64,000 bases of DNA from Phytophthora hibernalis (taxonomy: Eukaryota; Oomycota; Peronosporomycetes; Peronosporales; Peronosporaceae), in NCBI GenBank assembly GCA_012656075.1, contig JAAKBF010000144.1, positions 56,552 through 120,551 on the forward strand. The letters run 5' to 3'. Below the pieces are notes generated by a model. It was not told the origin of the DNA and ran no database searches. It saw only the letters and a program-made list of their open reading frames with translations. Shown here piece after piece: positions 43,415 to 54,626 of this stretch; positions within the stretch are counted from its first letter, which is position 1, and the number at the start of each line of letters is the position of its first letter. The position numbers and the translations under genes are program-made.

Positions 43415-43944
43415 ACAGCCTCAAGGTTGCTAACAACTCGCATTAATGATATTTTGCTAGGCCTTACTTACTTCCATTCAATCACCGTCAGATGCTTCGT
43501 TACACCCCCAGTACCAAATTGATATTCCCAGTCTAAGTCGCAGACGGCCTATTGCTTTTTAAAATTTTAATGATTATATTCAATGTCGAGTGCTTGCCAC
43601 TGGCAGGTTATCATTACTTATTTGCAATCACTTTACAGTTACTGTGTACAGCGCTACCCCTCGTTATGCGCACCTCGATAATCCAATAACTCATGAAATC
43701 AGTTTAGAAAACATTGCATTTTTAACCATATCGCTGCATTATTTTTGTTCTATATCTAATCCCTCTAAAATCACTTTGCCGAACTCACTGCGCATAACGA
43801 AGGGTAGCACTGTACTATGTAGTAGATTTCTTACAACGCGCACTGGACCTAAATGACCCCGTCCTCGGTGCATTTCCTGCTAGTGCGTAGATGATAATCA
43901 TGAGGTACATGCAGTATCTCGGCTATACCATCCCGTCACTCTAA
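43415..43944. other. Spacer
   Basis: AT-rich, no gene. 43567-43606 shares a motif (AATGATTATATTCAATGTCG) with 60147-60186. Confidence 0.5.
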
Positions 43945-44335
43945 GGCTTTTAGGGTGACAGTTTTGCATTCGGACGTACCGGTATCCCTATACTTGACGG
44001 CTAGCTACGAGCCCTCAACTCCTGCCAGCGCGTGCAGCACTTCGCATTTCAACGTGCTCCATTCGCGCAACATCAAATGCCGCATACGTTCGTACCTAGT
44101 TGAGGTGGGCTTTACAGGTAACAACCAAGTAATTTATCATGTTCAGCGGGTATTCTTTTATATAAGTTATCATACTGTACAGTGGCAACACGTTTTTCCT
44201 ACCCATCCCTATAAATGGATACATGTATGTGTGTGATTCCCCATAAATTACCAGGTGATAATGCTCTGGAAAATGGTACGTACACTTCGAGCTCTGAAAA
44301 TAAATATCAGAGAATAATACGAACCTAGTGTAACC
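43945..44335 (+). repeat. Dispersed repeat, copy 1 (inverted relative to 57365-57690)
   Basis: About 390 bp alignable by eye at roughly 75% with the reverse complement of 57365-57690. Shared blocks include CCATTCGCGCAACATC, TAATTTATCATGTTCA and CCCCATAAATTACCAGGT. Nature unknown (LTR, MITE or gene remnant). Confidence 0.65.
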
Positions 44336-44467
44336 AGCAGATTTTTATCTGAATTTTACTAGTAATTGGTGTTTGCAAACGTGTGCGGCTGTTTGTGCCT
44401 CCAACAATTCAAAACAGCAGCTAAGGTAAGCTTTGAAGAAAAACATTCAAAATCGATAGTGTTGCAG

Positions 44468-44920
44468 CTACTTGAGAGACATCATCGACGTAACACCGAC
44501 GACAACAAGAGCCGTCACTGCGACACCGAACGTGGCCAACAGAGCCTTATAGACGTAACGCCACTTGCTGGGCTTCTTCGCGACTTCTTTCGCAACACTC
44601 TCCGTGACTTTGACAATCTTTGACTCATCCACCTTGGTCAATTGACCCGCCGCCTCGACCTTCACGATGGCCTTTTGCCAGTTAGGGTCCGTCGTGTCAA
44701 GATTTTTTAACTGCCCAGCCTTCATCTTGGCGGCGAGGTCGTCCATTTGGTTTGTAGCGACCTTGAGTTTATCAGCACCCCGGAGCGCCATCGCCTTCAC
44801 AATTGGAGCAACATCATCCTCGAGCTGAACGATTTTGACGGCTTCCTTGGCGCTGATGAGGTCAAGACAGTCTGTTGCCAAAATAGTTACGACCAGGAAA
44901 AGGAAGAAGCTGAAGCGCAT
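44468..44920 (-). CDS. Secreted protein with C-terminal membrane helix, effector-like
   Basis: The ATG at 44920 (chosen over the upstream open frame because a signal peptide starts here) begins MRFSFFLFLVVTILATDC, with cleavage likely after ISA near residue 24. The 150-residue protein continues KEAVKIVQLEDDVAPIVKAM, a Lys/Ala-rich helical body, and ends with a hydrophobic segment ALLATFGVAVTALVVVGVTS plus MMSLK. Near residue 45 it reads AMALRGADK, where RxLR-type proteins have Arg-x-Leu-Arg, but the first Arg is absent. Its start and layout resemble the RSLK protein at 56051-56524. Frame intact. Function unknown. Confidence 0.65.
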   Translation of the reverse strand: MRFSFFLFLVVTILATDCLDLISAKEAVKIVQLEDDVAPIVKAMALRGADKLKVATNQMDDLAAKMKAGQLKNLDTTDPNWQKAIVKVEAAGQLTKVDESKIVKVTESVAKEVAKKPSKWRYVYKALLATFGVAVTALVVVGVTSMMSLK

Positions 44921-45818
44921 GGTAAAGCAGGCGGCAGAAAAACGCCTGGTCGATAAGTGAGTGGATGTTTGGACGCCAATTCGAAAGTGAAAGCTTAGGC
45001 GTTCGCGGGGTCGGTCTTTTCCTCTGGAAACGTTCGGTTTATTTAGTACAAACAATCAAATCTTAATCACGGGAGATGCATTATCAGTCACGCCGTTTAT
45101 TAGTACGCGGCAATTCCAATTCACACGGTGAAGCGTTCGTGAGGGCTCCCTCCAGGTTTGTCGGGTCCATTTCTTTGAAAATGTTGTTGAGTGCACGTAA
45201 TCTGCTCTTGATCATGGAAGATTCACGATGTTTTGGCATAATACCAATTTGTTTACGCCCATCGAGCTCTATCCTTCCACTCCCGCTAAAACCACAAAGT
45301 GATATTAACATGCATTAAAAAAACATGTTTACAGAGGTCCCTCTAGAGTCTTTGATTGAATCGTTTTTGAAGTATTACATATGGTTCTAGCAAATGATAA
45401 TAAGGCTCAGTGATCGGATATATTGAGGTAACGTTTTTAACTTAGCGGTGCGGCTTCTGGCTCTGGATCTCGCTGGTCTGGTAAAAGCACACATTTCCTT
45501 TCCATGTCTGATACCAGTGGTATTGTATTTCACGCTCATGTAGTTTAACTGCATTACCAATACCGGTAGTGATACCGTTTGATCGCGTGACGCTAACTCC
45601 TGGATTGTGAGCTCCCAATCCTTGATCATCACACGCGCGTGACGCTTACAGACAACGACGGTGAAATCCGACCCTATCTTAATAACATCCTCCATAAAAA
45701 TGGGATTCGACAAGAAAATCCGCCCAGCCATTTGATTGGAGGAAAATACCAACCTTTGCACAGAAACAAAACAGAAACGTACGACACACGGACAGAAACA
45801 CACTACTGGCTTTTTGTA
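44921..45818. other. Spacer with unassigned frames
   Basis: Minus frames at 45084-45311 and 45387-45803 are not recognised; no support beyond length. Confidence 0.45.
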
Positions 45819-47410
45819 TTACACTTCAACAATTGGACTCTTCGGAATAGCTTTCTCGAAGCTTTTGGCTATCAATTCGCTCGATAGCTCCCCCACGCCT
45901 TGATTGTGCGCTCTATCGTGGCACGCCTCTTTTCCACCGCCGATAGCCGCTTGTAGCCTGTTTTGCTGGGTCGCTTACCATTCCCCTTGCTGGCTCCAGC
46001 TACTTCCGCGCTGCGCTCACAACTCTGATCGTTGCACACACACACATCGTAGCATACACAGTCTCCACCGCACAGACACTCCTCCCAGCACACACACGCC
46101 TCCGCCATGTTGCACTTGGCACACACTTCACCCGGGAACGCGCTTGACTCGCTATCCGTCGTCACCCCCGCTGAGGCACACGATACATTGGTCTCTGTCA
46201 GCCACAACCCCGTAATTTTTCTTGAGAGGGCCCATCACCCCAACGTCGAGGAGCTGACAGACTGCGGTACTATTGACCGGAAGTTGGCACACGAACGCCG
46301 AAGTCGTTTCCTGGACGATATCGATGCCTTCATCAGACACATGAGCATCAAAATTATCGAGCAGGAGAAGGGACGGTGCGTCTATCTCATATTTGAGCAA
46401 CTCGCGCACGTAGTATGACCAAACTGTTGCATCCATCCTTCCGTTCTCCTGCACCGTGTACACATGACCATGTGGGTACGTCGTCAATTCGTCCTTCTCC
46501 AACGGTCCTCCCGGCATAGCACGTAAAATAAAAGAATCGGAAGCTTTTTGCCTAAATAATTAATTAATGTTAGCGACAGATCATCAATAATAAATAAAAA
46601 CCCACCATCCGCTCGGGCAGTAATTACTGCCGCCATTCGACCAGAGTGTTTCTGCGTGCGCTTGACCTTAGCAGATCCTCTTCGCCCTTTTAAAGCCCAG
46701 ATCTTGAGAGGCGGCATATCGTAATATGTAGCCGTCTCGTCAACGTTGTAGATTGCGCTTGGAGGAAACGAACCGTATTCACTCCAAAATTCTACCGCAA
46801 ACTTCCAGTGGGATTCGTTCATGTCTTCCTCATTTTTTTGCGTACTGGGGCTTTTGAACTGAAGATCCATGGCTAAACACGAATAAATAAACGTCAATAA
46901 GATAAATAAAAGATCATTGCTCCGTTATTGTTTACCGTGCTGCCAACCACTGACATAGTCTCATTAACGCGTTCAAACCCTTTTCCGGGCTGTCTTTGGG
47001 TTCCAGATAGCGTTTAAGCCAGCGAGGTTGCTGGTCCTTCATGTACTCAATCATTAGACCTGTACACAAGTACTTACGTGTATAACAAACACAACCAGAT
47101 AGCAAACTTAGTACAAACAGAATTAGCACACGGTTTAGTGCGATTTTACCTCTTCTTCACGTCTCACATCCTTCATAAACGTCACCAAGTCGTGTGCGAA
47201 GGGCACAATGCTTTTTGATCCTTGTCCGCCGAGTGTCTTGATAGTCTGGGCTCCGTCAAATTTCTCGATGTTTTCCTTGTTGTCCAGCCAATCGCGCAGC
47301 GTGCGGCGTGGAATCCCCAGCTGCTCCGACGCAGGTCTACAGCCTACGGCCTCGGCCAATGCAATGGACTCGCGCCTAGCACGAATCCAGTACGAGCGTT
47401 GTGGTGGCAT
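45819..47410 (-). pseudogene. Pogo/Tigger-type transposase with Cys-rich insertion, frameshifted
   Basis: Start MPPQRSYWIRARRES at 47410. A helix-turn-helix (CRPASEQLGIPRRTLRDWLD) is followed by IEYMKDQQPRWLKRYLEPKD, then the DDE_1 core: IYNVDETATYYDMPPLKIWA (Asp), GRRGSAKVKRTQKHSGRMAA, LLLLDNFDAHVSDEGIDIVQ (Asp), LPVNSTAVCQLLDVGVMGPL (Asp). Pieces lie in several frames; some joins could be introns. Near the C-terminus, 11 Cys lie in about 36 residues (CAKCNMAEACVCWEECLCGG and on). The end, SSELIAKSFEKAIPKSPIVE, is one base out of frame through a GGGGG run at about 45891 and stops at 45819. Confidence 0.78.
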
Positions 47411-48039
47411 CTCGAAAGTGATACAATTTCAACCGAGGGCGCAGTTTGCTGCTGCGTAGCAGCAGCCAGTCGTTACAAGTAGGATTTCTATTAGTTTTTA
47501 TACTTTGACTTGAGTTGTAAACATGTTGTGCAGTGGGCGGGTTTTATAGTGTGGCGGATTTCACAGTCGTTGTCTGTAACCTTGGATACTTCTAGACTAG
47601 AAGTATATATAAAGTGCTTACGTAAACTAACTATCTCGTTAAAGCCAGACGAATAACCCTAGTACCCGAAAAGTAACCAAAGTCGTCGGCTTCGGCCGGC
47701 AAGATGAAGCGCAGCGCTGCAAGAGAGATTTAGCATCGACATACGAAGCGAATTCTTCGCGCGGTGTGCTAAACCTCGACATTTGCCACGCCTCTCCCCG
47801 GAGAGGTTTAGGGGTCAGGAGTACAATTGCTGTAAGAGGTGCTTACGTTGCAAGACAGTGGGTTTTATGTCCATATAGTTGGTTTACGTAATGAGTGCCA
47901 AGTATAAATGGCCTAGAATATTACCACAATCTATCATGAGGATTTGCAGCGGATGTCATGAGCCTTTAAAAATTGGACGCCAACACGAAATCTACACCCT
48001 AGCCACACCCCTGGAAACCCTGAGAACGGTGACACAACG
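47411..48039. other. Spacer between pogo transposase and right 325-bp repeat
   Basis: No gene. Contains a short hairpin (GTCGGCTTCGGCCGGC, about 47684-47699) and no recognisable promoter. Confidence 0.5.
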
Positions 48040-48365
48040 CTAAGCCGAGCTAGGTGGGACCCTGCTTGGTCCTGGGTTTAAGCCCGCGTGCTGCGCACAC
48101 GGATTTTTAAACCATAGGCGCTGTTTCGGCTTGCCGAGCTCTTTGCTTTCACCCCCTCCTCATATTTGTAGTAGAAAAAGGTGTGGTATCATCTTTCAGG
48201 GCCACTTACAAACACCAAGTCATCACACCGGCTCTTTTGTTGTGGATTTAGTCACTCTCAAGTATAAATATCCACGGTTTAGATATTCAAATATTTGTAG
48301 TAAAATGCGTTTAAAAATCATTCTAAAAATTATATTCAGTGATTACAAAGAATACATGTCTTAGT
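48040..48365 (-). repeat. Right arm of the 325-bp inverted repeat
   Basis: Reverse complement of 29842-30166, identical by eye except for one extra A in a run at about 48175 (five against four). It ends AATACATGTCTTAGT and directly adjoins the MULE TIR copy at 48366. The arms enclose 18.5 kb. Confidence 0.95.
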
Positions 48366-48488
48366 GCCAACTGTTTCATCCTCGATCGGAAATATCCGAA
48401 TCGGAAATAGGCGAACTGGTGGTGGTAAGGAAAACAATAAATTACAATCATGGATTAATCACGTTTAGAAATCATGTGTTTCCATGAC
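48366..48488 (-). repeat. MULE terminal inverted repeat, right copy
   Basis: Inverted copy of 32836-32963: GCCAACTGTTTCATCCTCGA, GGAAATATCCGAATCGGAAA, ACAATAAATTACAATCATGG, ending GTGTTTCCATGAC. Differences include AACGTGATTAATCC for AACATGATTGGTCC. The inner end meets the 325-bp repeat with a 3-bp shared ACT/AGT. Confidence 0.8.
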
Positions 48489-49157
48489 TGAAATCATGGC
48501 CTCCAACGGTTCCGCTTTTATATACTGAAGTACAAGTGAACTACGTACCATAATGCTGCAGCTCATACTGAAGAAGAAACATCCTAGAGTTGTGCTTGCA
48601 CCAAGTAGAACTGTGATTCCAGGACGAAAACTACTGGTGTAGAGGCGAAAATGCAAATTGACGTTGCAGATATTTGTGAAGCAGAATTAAGCAGCCAACA
48701 TCTAGCAGTCCAAAGACTAGAATATTCGTCGATATGGCTGTTCTGCTCCAACAGGGTAGTAAACAGCATTCGGTAAATACTCAAGTACCGTCCTATACGT
48801 CACGAAAATGAGAGGAACAATACACTCCACGTATTCCACGTATTCACAGTGGAATAAAAGCTGTACGTGGTTCAGATCCGAATTCAAGACGGAAAATGGA
48901 CCAATGCCTCGTTCATCGCTAGTTTGGTATTTTTGTAAGTTTTACGAAAGCTAATATGTCAACCATATACAGCGACGTTGCTTGGGTAGAGATGGTTTGG
49001 TGTGAACTAATGAGGAAGGGTCATTGCCATAAATATTTGAAGCTTCATGCACGTGACTTATCTGAAGGGTGCACGTTTACTAGCTCGTTCCTGTCATACT
49101 ATTACTAGGGAGCAATCTGTAAACCTCAACGTGAAACGATGTAGAAACTCGGGTTAC
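48489..49157. other. Spacer without recognised genes
   Basis: AT-rich, short frames only. Confidence 0.5.
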
Positions 49158-49640
49158 TTAAAGGATCCGTTCCACTAAGCCAGAAGACTCGTAACCATCA
49201 GCTAAAGTGGATAAACGTGAAGGTGTATGCGGATTTTGAAGCGGCTCGCATAAAATACATGCGTTTGTGCGAATCTCTCGAACCTCAAGCACCAGTTGAC
49301 CAATATCCACTGCAATGAAGGAACTGAGAGATAGATCGACCCGTGGTTGACATGCACACTGAGATGAAGAGCGCACTAAAAAGGTCTACCATCATGGCGA
49401 TAGGCTCAGGCATGAAGTCTTCCAACTCACGCGTACATTGCACCAGAAAGTGCTTCGCAGCAAACTTCCACACTGGCAGTACAACGAGTCCAAGCACTCG
49501 ATACGCAGATGGCACAAATTGTTACAAAACATTGTAGAGTGGATCCATCAACATCACAATTGCACCGAGGTAGTTAAGGAAACGCCGAATAATGCGATGG
49601 CATCCAGCCAAAGACACCACCATCATCGTGGGATATTATA
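49158..49640 (-). pseudogene. Fragment of the oomycete polytopic membrane protein family
   Basis: Minus strand: LAGCHRIIRRFLNYLGAIVM, then VLGLVVLPVWKFAAKHFLVQ, EDFMPEPIAMMVDLFSALFI and SVCMSTTGRSISQFL, then in a shifted frame VDIGQLVLEVREIRTNA. This matches the segment at 14.65-14.9 kb of the other family member (LPVLKFIYRVFVYYL, VNALFVNFCMQ). Only about one quarter of a full gene remains, with frame breaks. Confidence 0.55.
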
Positions 49641-51382
49641 ATCCCCGCTAGGCACCACATCATCGGTATCGGAAATCCAACGAGTTCCGCTCCACATAGG
49701 CAAGTCCCCACATAGCCAACAACTGCGCAGCAAGTCACCGGCAACCTCTTCAAAACGTCGTGTTAACCCTTTCGCGATACAATGGCGTGCTTCTCGCGAT
49801 CTGGAACCAGGGTGACGACCTGGCTGACACATGCAAAGATCATTGTGAACGTTGTCAAAAACACACGAATTCATAGGACCCAGTTTGCAACCCAACCAGC
49901 CGATGGTGGTGGGTGTAGTGGAATACACTTCCACAACAAACCTCCAGCCAGTGCCGGTAGTGGTGTAAGAACACACGCTAAGTAAACGTGGCTTTCCGTT
50001 TTACAATAGTGATCGAAGCTCTCCACTCAACCGAGTATGAACCCTGACGAGCAACCCGAATTTCGTTCCATTTGACCTGCAGTCGATTCCAGAAGCTCTT
50101 CGGGCAACGAGTTGCTGTTGAACGTGATTGGAGTCATGTCGTTTTCAAAAGTCTTCTCGAGTGGTTGATTCGTCAGTGAGCGAGATGCTCAAACATTCCG
50201 GGGACAATTTGCAGATGCATAAAATAATATGTGGGCGGCCGTAACCCCACCACCGAACAAAAAGTTTCATACAGTAGTGTTAAATTTATTACAGAGTATA
50301 CCAGTGATACGATTTTCCGCTCAAAAGCATGCTTGCCATAAATCACAAAAATCAACAACACGCACCAGCCCAACAGCTCATCTCCAAATCTAATAAATCC
50401 TCAAGAACTGACAAAACAACATGTCAATTTTTGCTTTTGGTCAGATTCCTCTCATAATGCAACTTCAATATGATTACTCGACATTGACATGAGGCCAAAC
50501 TCACTCCAATCTCTAATATATTGCGAGAACTAGTAAAAAACTGCGTGTTGTCTGTGGCGTGCTAGTTCAACATTCACGCAACATCTATGAAAGTCCTTCC
50601 CAAAGAAGCAGGCGCACTATATTCACTTTGCTATTTTGTAGCGGCTAGCTCGTACCCAGTACGTGCAACCAGGATCTGAACATACTCAAGACAACATGAC
50701 TGGGACTCTGTGGAGCACATCCACATCGCGTCGTCTACTTGAAGCCGGGTGGGTGGTTCTGTTGTCCGGCATTTGTTCACGCAAACTAGGAAGCTACATG
50801 CACTCAACTACCAGCCTCCTCCGTGGATATGTATCAACCTGAGTATCTTCCACGATGAAACCTAAATACAATTCACCGCTCCCCATGTTCGTCTCCCTGC
50901 GCTGGACCACCACGATTTTAAAATAGAACTCATTCTTCTATTTGTTTACATTTGGCATGAAAGCCAGTACCGAGTTTCCAAAGAGTGGGTTCCAAGCGGC
51001 GAGGCTTCAGACTCCGCAAACGCGGTGAAAGCCTCAACCTGTAGAAACATGATGCCGATCCGTGCTTAATCAAAGCAGCTCACCACCGTTTTATTCGAAT
51101 TTCAGAGCTCGCCCGGGCGCTAGCGCACGGCCTTGTATTAATACAGTTTGTATTGTGCAAGCCATAGTTTAGACTATCTGCGCTGGTTAATAGGAAGAAC
51201 CCTTTCTCAAACAAAGACGCACTTGAAACGCGGTGAAGAAGCTTGCATACTTCATGTAGTTTGGGGATAATGTTTAGATCTCATTCAATGTGACTCCCGA
51301 AGTGGCCTGCTTCAATGTCCAAATCTCAACGCATTGAAACCGCGCTTTCTCATCCGCACCGTATTCCTCCTCTGTTTTCAGC
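49641..51382. other. Spacer without recognised genes
   Basis: The minus frame at 49623-49976 and the frames at 50173-50373 and 51274-51546 show no family resemblance. The 3' end of the RxLR duplication unit begins near 51280. Confidence 0.5.
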
Positions 51383-52420
51383 TCAGTCCAAAGCTCTAAT
51401 AACGTTCTCCACGACCCTGGTATTATACCAAGATTCATAGAAATCGGCAGCTTTCTTAATTTGCGGACCCGTCTTGGCTCTAAGGGTGGCCGGCGTTTCT
51501 CCAAGCTTGTATAATTCCATGGCCAAAGAGTCCAGGTACTTCTCAAAATGTTCGATCGTAACAGCAGATATTTTGCCTTTCACTTTACCCAAGGAAGCCT
51601 TGGTTCGATCCAAAATGTTCGAGAGCGAGATTGCTCTTTCTTCGTCATTTTGTCCGCTGTTGGACTGAGCGCCGACATTGATACCATCGCTTGTGACATC
51701 GTCGTCACCTTGAACTCGTAGATTTCTTTCACCTACGGGGGTAGATCCCGGTGATAGCGTACGGGACGGAAACGCATGGGGGTGGCTAGTTCCAAACTCG
51801 AGCCCTTGATCGTATCTGCGATAAATGTCTTGTGTGAAGCCGCGTCGACGCTTGCTTGGAGTATGATCAAAGCTACCAGCAAACCCCAAAACACCAAACG
51901 CATGACTGTAGGTAGCAAAGGGAAGTTGTTAGGGGTTGATACGGAAGACCAAATTGCGTAATGATCCAATGCGGCACTCTTGTTGTAGCCAGAAGAACCT
52001 GTTGATTTCAAACTTACTCGAACTTTGCGCCTAACGACAAAACAAAAAGACCAACGGTGAATAGGACCTCAGCAAACCCACCATGCTGCTCGCCAATCAT
52101 TTGAACCGTGGACGCTGTGGAGTAAACACTAGGAGGATGACATCCCTTCTCTCATCTCATAAAATTCCCTAGCTAAACCAGCACGATCGAAGTCTACTGG
52201 TAATAAAGTCGAGATTGTCGATTACCATATATTATTTCTTCCATCAAATTCCTGAATCTTGATCCACGATTAGAAAGGTTAAAATGAAAGTCACGTCAAC
52301 TAAGATGATAAGCTTAGGAAAATGCGATACTTTACAGATATAATCTAAGTTGACGTGCCGGTATTTCATTGTATGATCTGCCTTCACGAACACAGCAAAA
52401 TTGAACTCCTTTTGGTTTCT
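51280..52420 (-). repeat. RxLR segmental duplication, unit 1
   Basis: Shares with 54428-55560 the coding region plus flanks: TCATTCAATGTGACT on the 3' side and, on the 5' side, TCCCTTCTCTCATC-like and GAAAGTCACGTCAACT-like blocks. So the duplication is about 1.1 kb and includes the promoter side. Confidence 0.7.
51383..51903 (-). pseudogene. RxLR-dEER effector, copy 1, frameshifted between signal peptide and RxLR
   Basis: The ATG at 51903 starts a signal peptide (MRLVFWGLLVALIILQASVD) and runs to a TAG after DLPP at about 51732. In another frame, from about 51790, the effector part reads LSPGSTP, GERNLR (RNLR), then QNDEER (dEER) about 22 residues later, and a helical C-terminus (FEKYLDSLAMELYKLG, then ADFYESWYN), stopping at 51383. 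Compared with copy 2, one base is missing in the CCACCCCC stretch near 51778-51783. RxLR-dEER mediates delivery of such proteins into plant cells. As written, the signal peptide and effector part are not joined. Confidence 0.85.
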
Positions 52421-54626
52421 GTTCAGGCGTAATCGAACTAGTATTACACTATTATATCGAGAATCTTCCATCGGATAGCATGCACCTTTCTATAGCCGGG
52501 AATGTGTCTGAGCTTCCGTCACTGTTATCATCTTGGACTTCGTGCTGATCCAAGGCATGCAACGAGCGCCGCCGCCATACCCATGCTACTATGCCGGCAG
52601 TTTCCTGTTCCGTGAGGAGCCTCAGGCCCTCAGATGCTGTGTTGAATCACGGACCGTAAGGTGTCCTGTTGAGCTACCCGTTCTGGGCGCCCGAGGAGGG
52701 TGAACCAGCCACCATCAACGTGGTTGCAGTGTTGATGTTGCTGACAACTTTACAGGACCTCAGTAAGTCGACGCCGACATTACTGTGTTTGAGCTGCTGG
52801 CGACGGGTCTGCATCCTACATGGTGGAATCTGTAAGCCTGGACCTGGCCAAAACGGACGTTATGAAGCTGTCGGCGGTCGCGATGCTGCCGCAGCAACAC
52901 TCGCTGTGTGCTGTCGGCGTTTGCGATGCTTCCGCAGCTATACTCTCAGTGTGCGACGCACAATTCTCCATAATCTGACGGTGCTGGCGGCGCTGCTAAA
53001 TGTACATGTTCAGGACGTATCGGAGACGAGAGTCGTTTGTGTCGGTGCCTTGCAGGCGCTACCGCTACTGGGGTCACTCGAGATAGGCAAGAACGGGGTT
53101 GTCACAACCCTCCGTGTGCTGCAGCAAGTCACGGCGATGAAGTCGTTTAAACCCACGAACATTGGCAACTCGTACGCGCTGGAGCCGAAATTCAGCTACC
53201 CCGAGCCTGAGATCCAGCACTTAAAGTCGGAACCTGCTTCTGGACATGCAAGAGAGAGCGGACTACATGTAGGAGTAGTGTATGTCATCTTTGACGTTTG
53301 AGTGGTACGGCAGTTTGCATGGACTGTTACTGGTTGGTCTGGTAGATTTCAAGGACGAATCATTACTGTCAGTATGCGTCGTATGCGACCAAGGTGGTGC
53401 ACACAACGCAAATTGGCAGTCACTGACTCGTTGGGCGATACTCGCTCGGGACTCACATTGGCAAGGCATCCCAAGTTGCTGGCGCTACAGTTCATTTGGC
53501 ACTGGGTCGATTACAACTGCCATTGGTCAGACCACAAACGTTGATCTGATCAATCGAAAGTCAACATGCTAATGCTCAAAGTTTAACGTGTTTAATACTA
53601 CTACTAGTATTTGTTCAGCGTGGTTTTCACTGATGACATCGTGAACGAACGATGGTCTGCCCGAGTGGTCGAAGGGGCGGACTTAAGATCCGCTAGACAT
53701 TCCAGTCTGCGTGTAATGGTCTGCAAGCATACACGTAACTTTGATTTCGAGTCGAGCGAGTTCGGCTGGTACTGTGATACAACAACGCTATCCGCAGGAA
53801 TAGATCTACTCGTTCGACTTCGGCTGCTGCACCACTTATCAATTTTCTCTGTGGTAAATTGTCAGCTTTAGACACAAACCTGCTCCAGGTCTTGACAGAA
53901 GCATGTCGCCTCGAAAACAGCCAAAGGCTTTTCACAAGAAGGCCCGCTAAAGAAGCTCACCACGCAGTCAAAGACGAAACAGCGTCACAAAGCAAAAGCA
54001 TCAGTCGCTTGTGCGTACGATATTTCGGCACTCAACTGAATAGCGTAGCGTTTGGCGCAATTTCACTGTGACGCTAGTTGCAGTGTCGCCCCACTGTATC
54101 CGCTTGTGGCGTGGGTTCCCATGCCATTGAGCACTCTGCCATAGAGGCCGGCCTTCTTATTTTATCTGTTGTAACCATTCATGGTGGGGCGGAGGCGGTC
54201 AGAGGAAATCCTCGTCAAAACGGAGGTCATAGTGCACGGAGAAGAGCACGCCTTTGACCTGAGTAATAGCACAGAGTTTCTTTAGCGTTAGGTGTGCCAG
54301 CTCAGTTGTGAGTATCAAACCACGACGTAAGTTTTGACGCTCTATGCAGGTCAACAGAAAAAAAGGTTCAAATACGAAGAAGCACTATCCACCGATTAGG
54401 TGGCACCCTTGGATATAACGCAAATGAATCATTCAATGTGACTATCGAGATCCGCTACACACTATGGTAGGAAGTCATTAGATATAGCAACACAACTAAA
54501 TGACATTAATGTCCCTCACTGCGAAAGAAACGAGATGATCTGCTACAATATGCAAACTTCGACCCAGTGAAACCATGTTTTCTTCTCGGCAGCATCTTCA
54601 AATTTTACATCCTCCTCTGTTTCACA
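51904..54626. other. Spacer between the RxLR copies
   Basis: Contains the promoter side of copy 1 (to about 52420). The open + frame at 52669-53301 has no ATG start and no recognised domain, with an imprecise repeat CTGTCGGCG..GCGATGCT. The tRNA-Leu fragment lies at 53654. Otherwise nothing recognised. Confidence 0.45.
53654..53713 (+). pseudogene. Truncated tRNA-Leu(TAA)
   Basis: GGTCTGCCCGAGTGGTCGAA gives acceptor strand and D arm. The anticodon arm is GCGGA-CTTAAGA-TCCGC (anticodon TAA), followed by the start of a long variable arm (TAGACATTCCAGTCTGCG). The T arm and 3' acceptor strand (GCAGACC) are missing, so it is a 5' fragment. Confidence 0.7.

Noticed and set aside
29842..48365. Giant Starship-, Maverick- or Crypton-like element
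   Set aside because: No tyrosine recombinase, DNA polymerase B or retroviral-type integrase of such elements is visible between the arms; the contents are Harbinger, MULE and pogo genes.
49623..49976. 117-residue minus-strand protein
   Set aside because: Its neighbour on the same strand is a membrane-protein fragment; this frame shows no match to that family and reads like chance.
52669..53301. Armadillo-repeat-like protein
   Set aside because: Some Leu-rich helix-like pieces are present, but there is no ATG, no consistent repeat and no certain homologue.
53654..53740. Complete tRNA-Leu gene
   Set aside because: No T arm and no sequence complementary to the acceptor strand within the next 90 bases.
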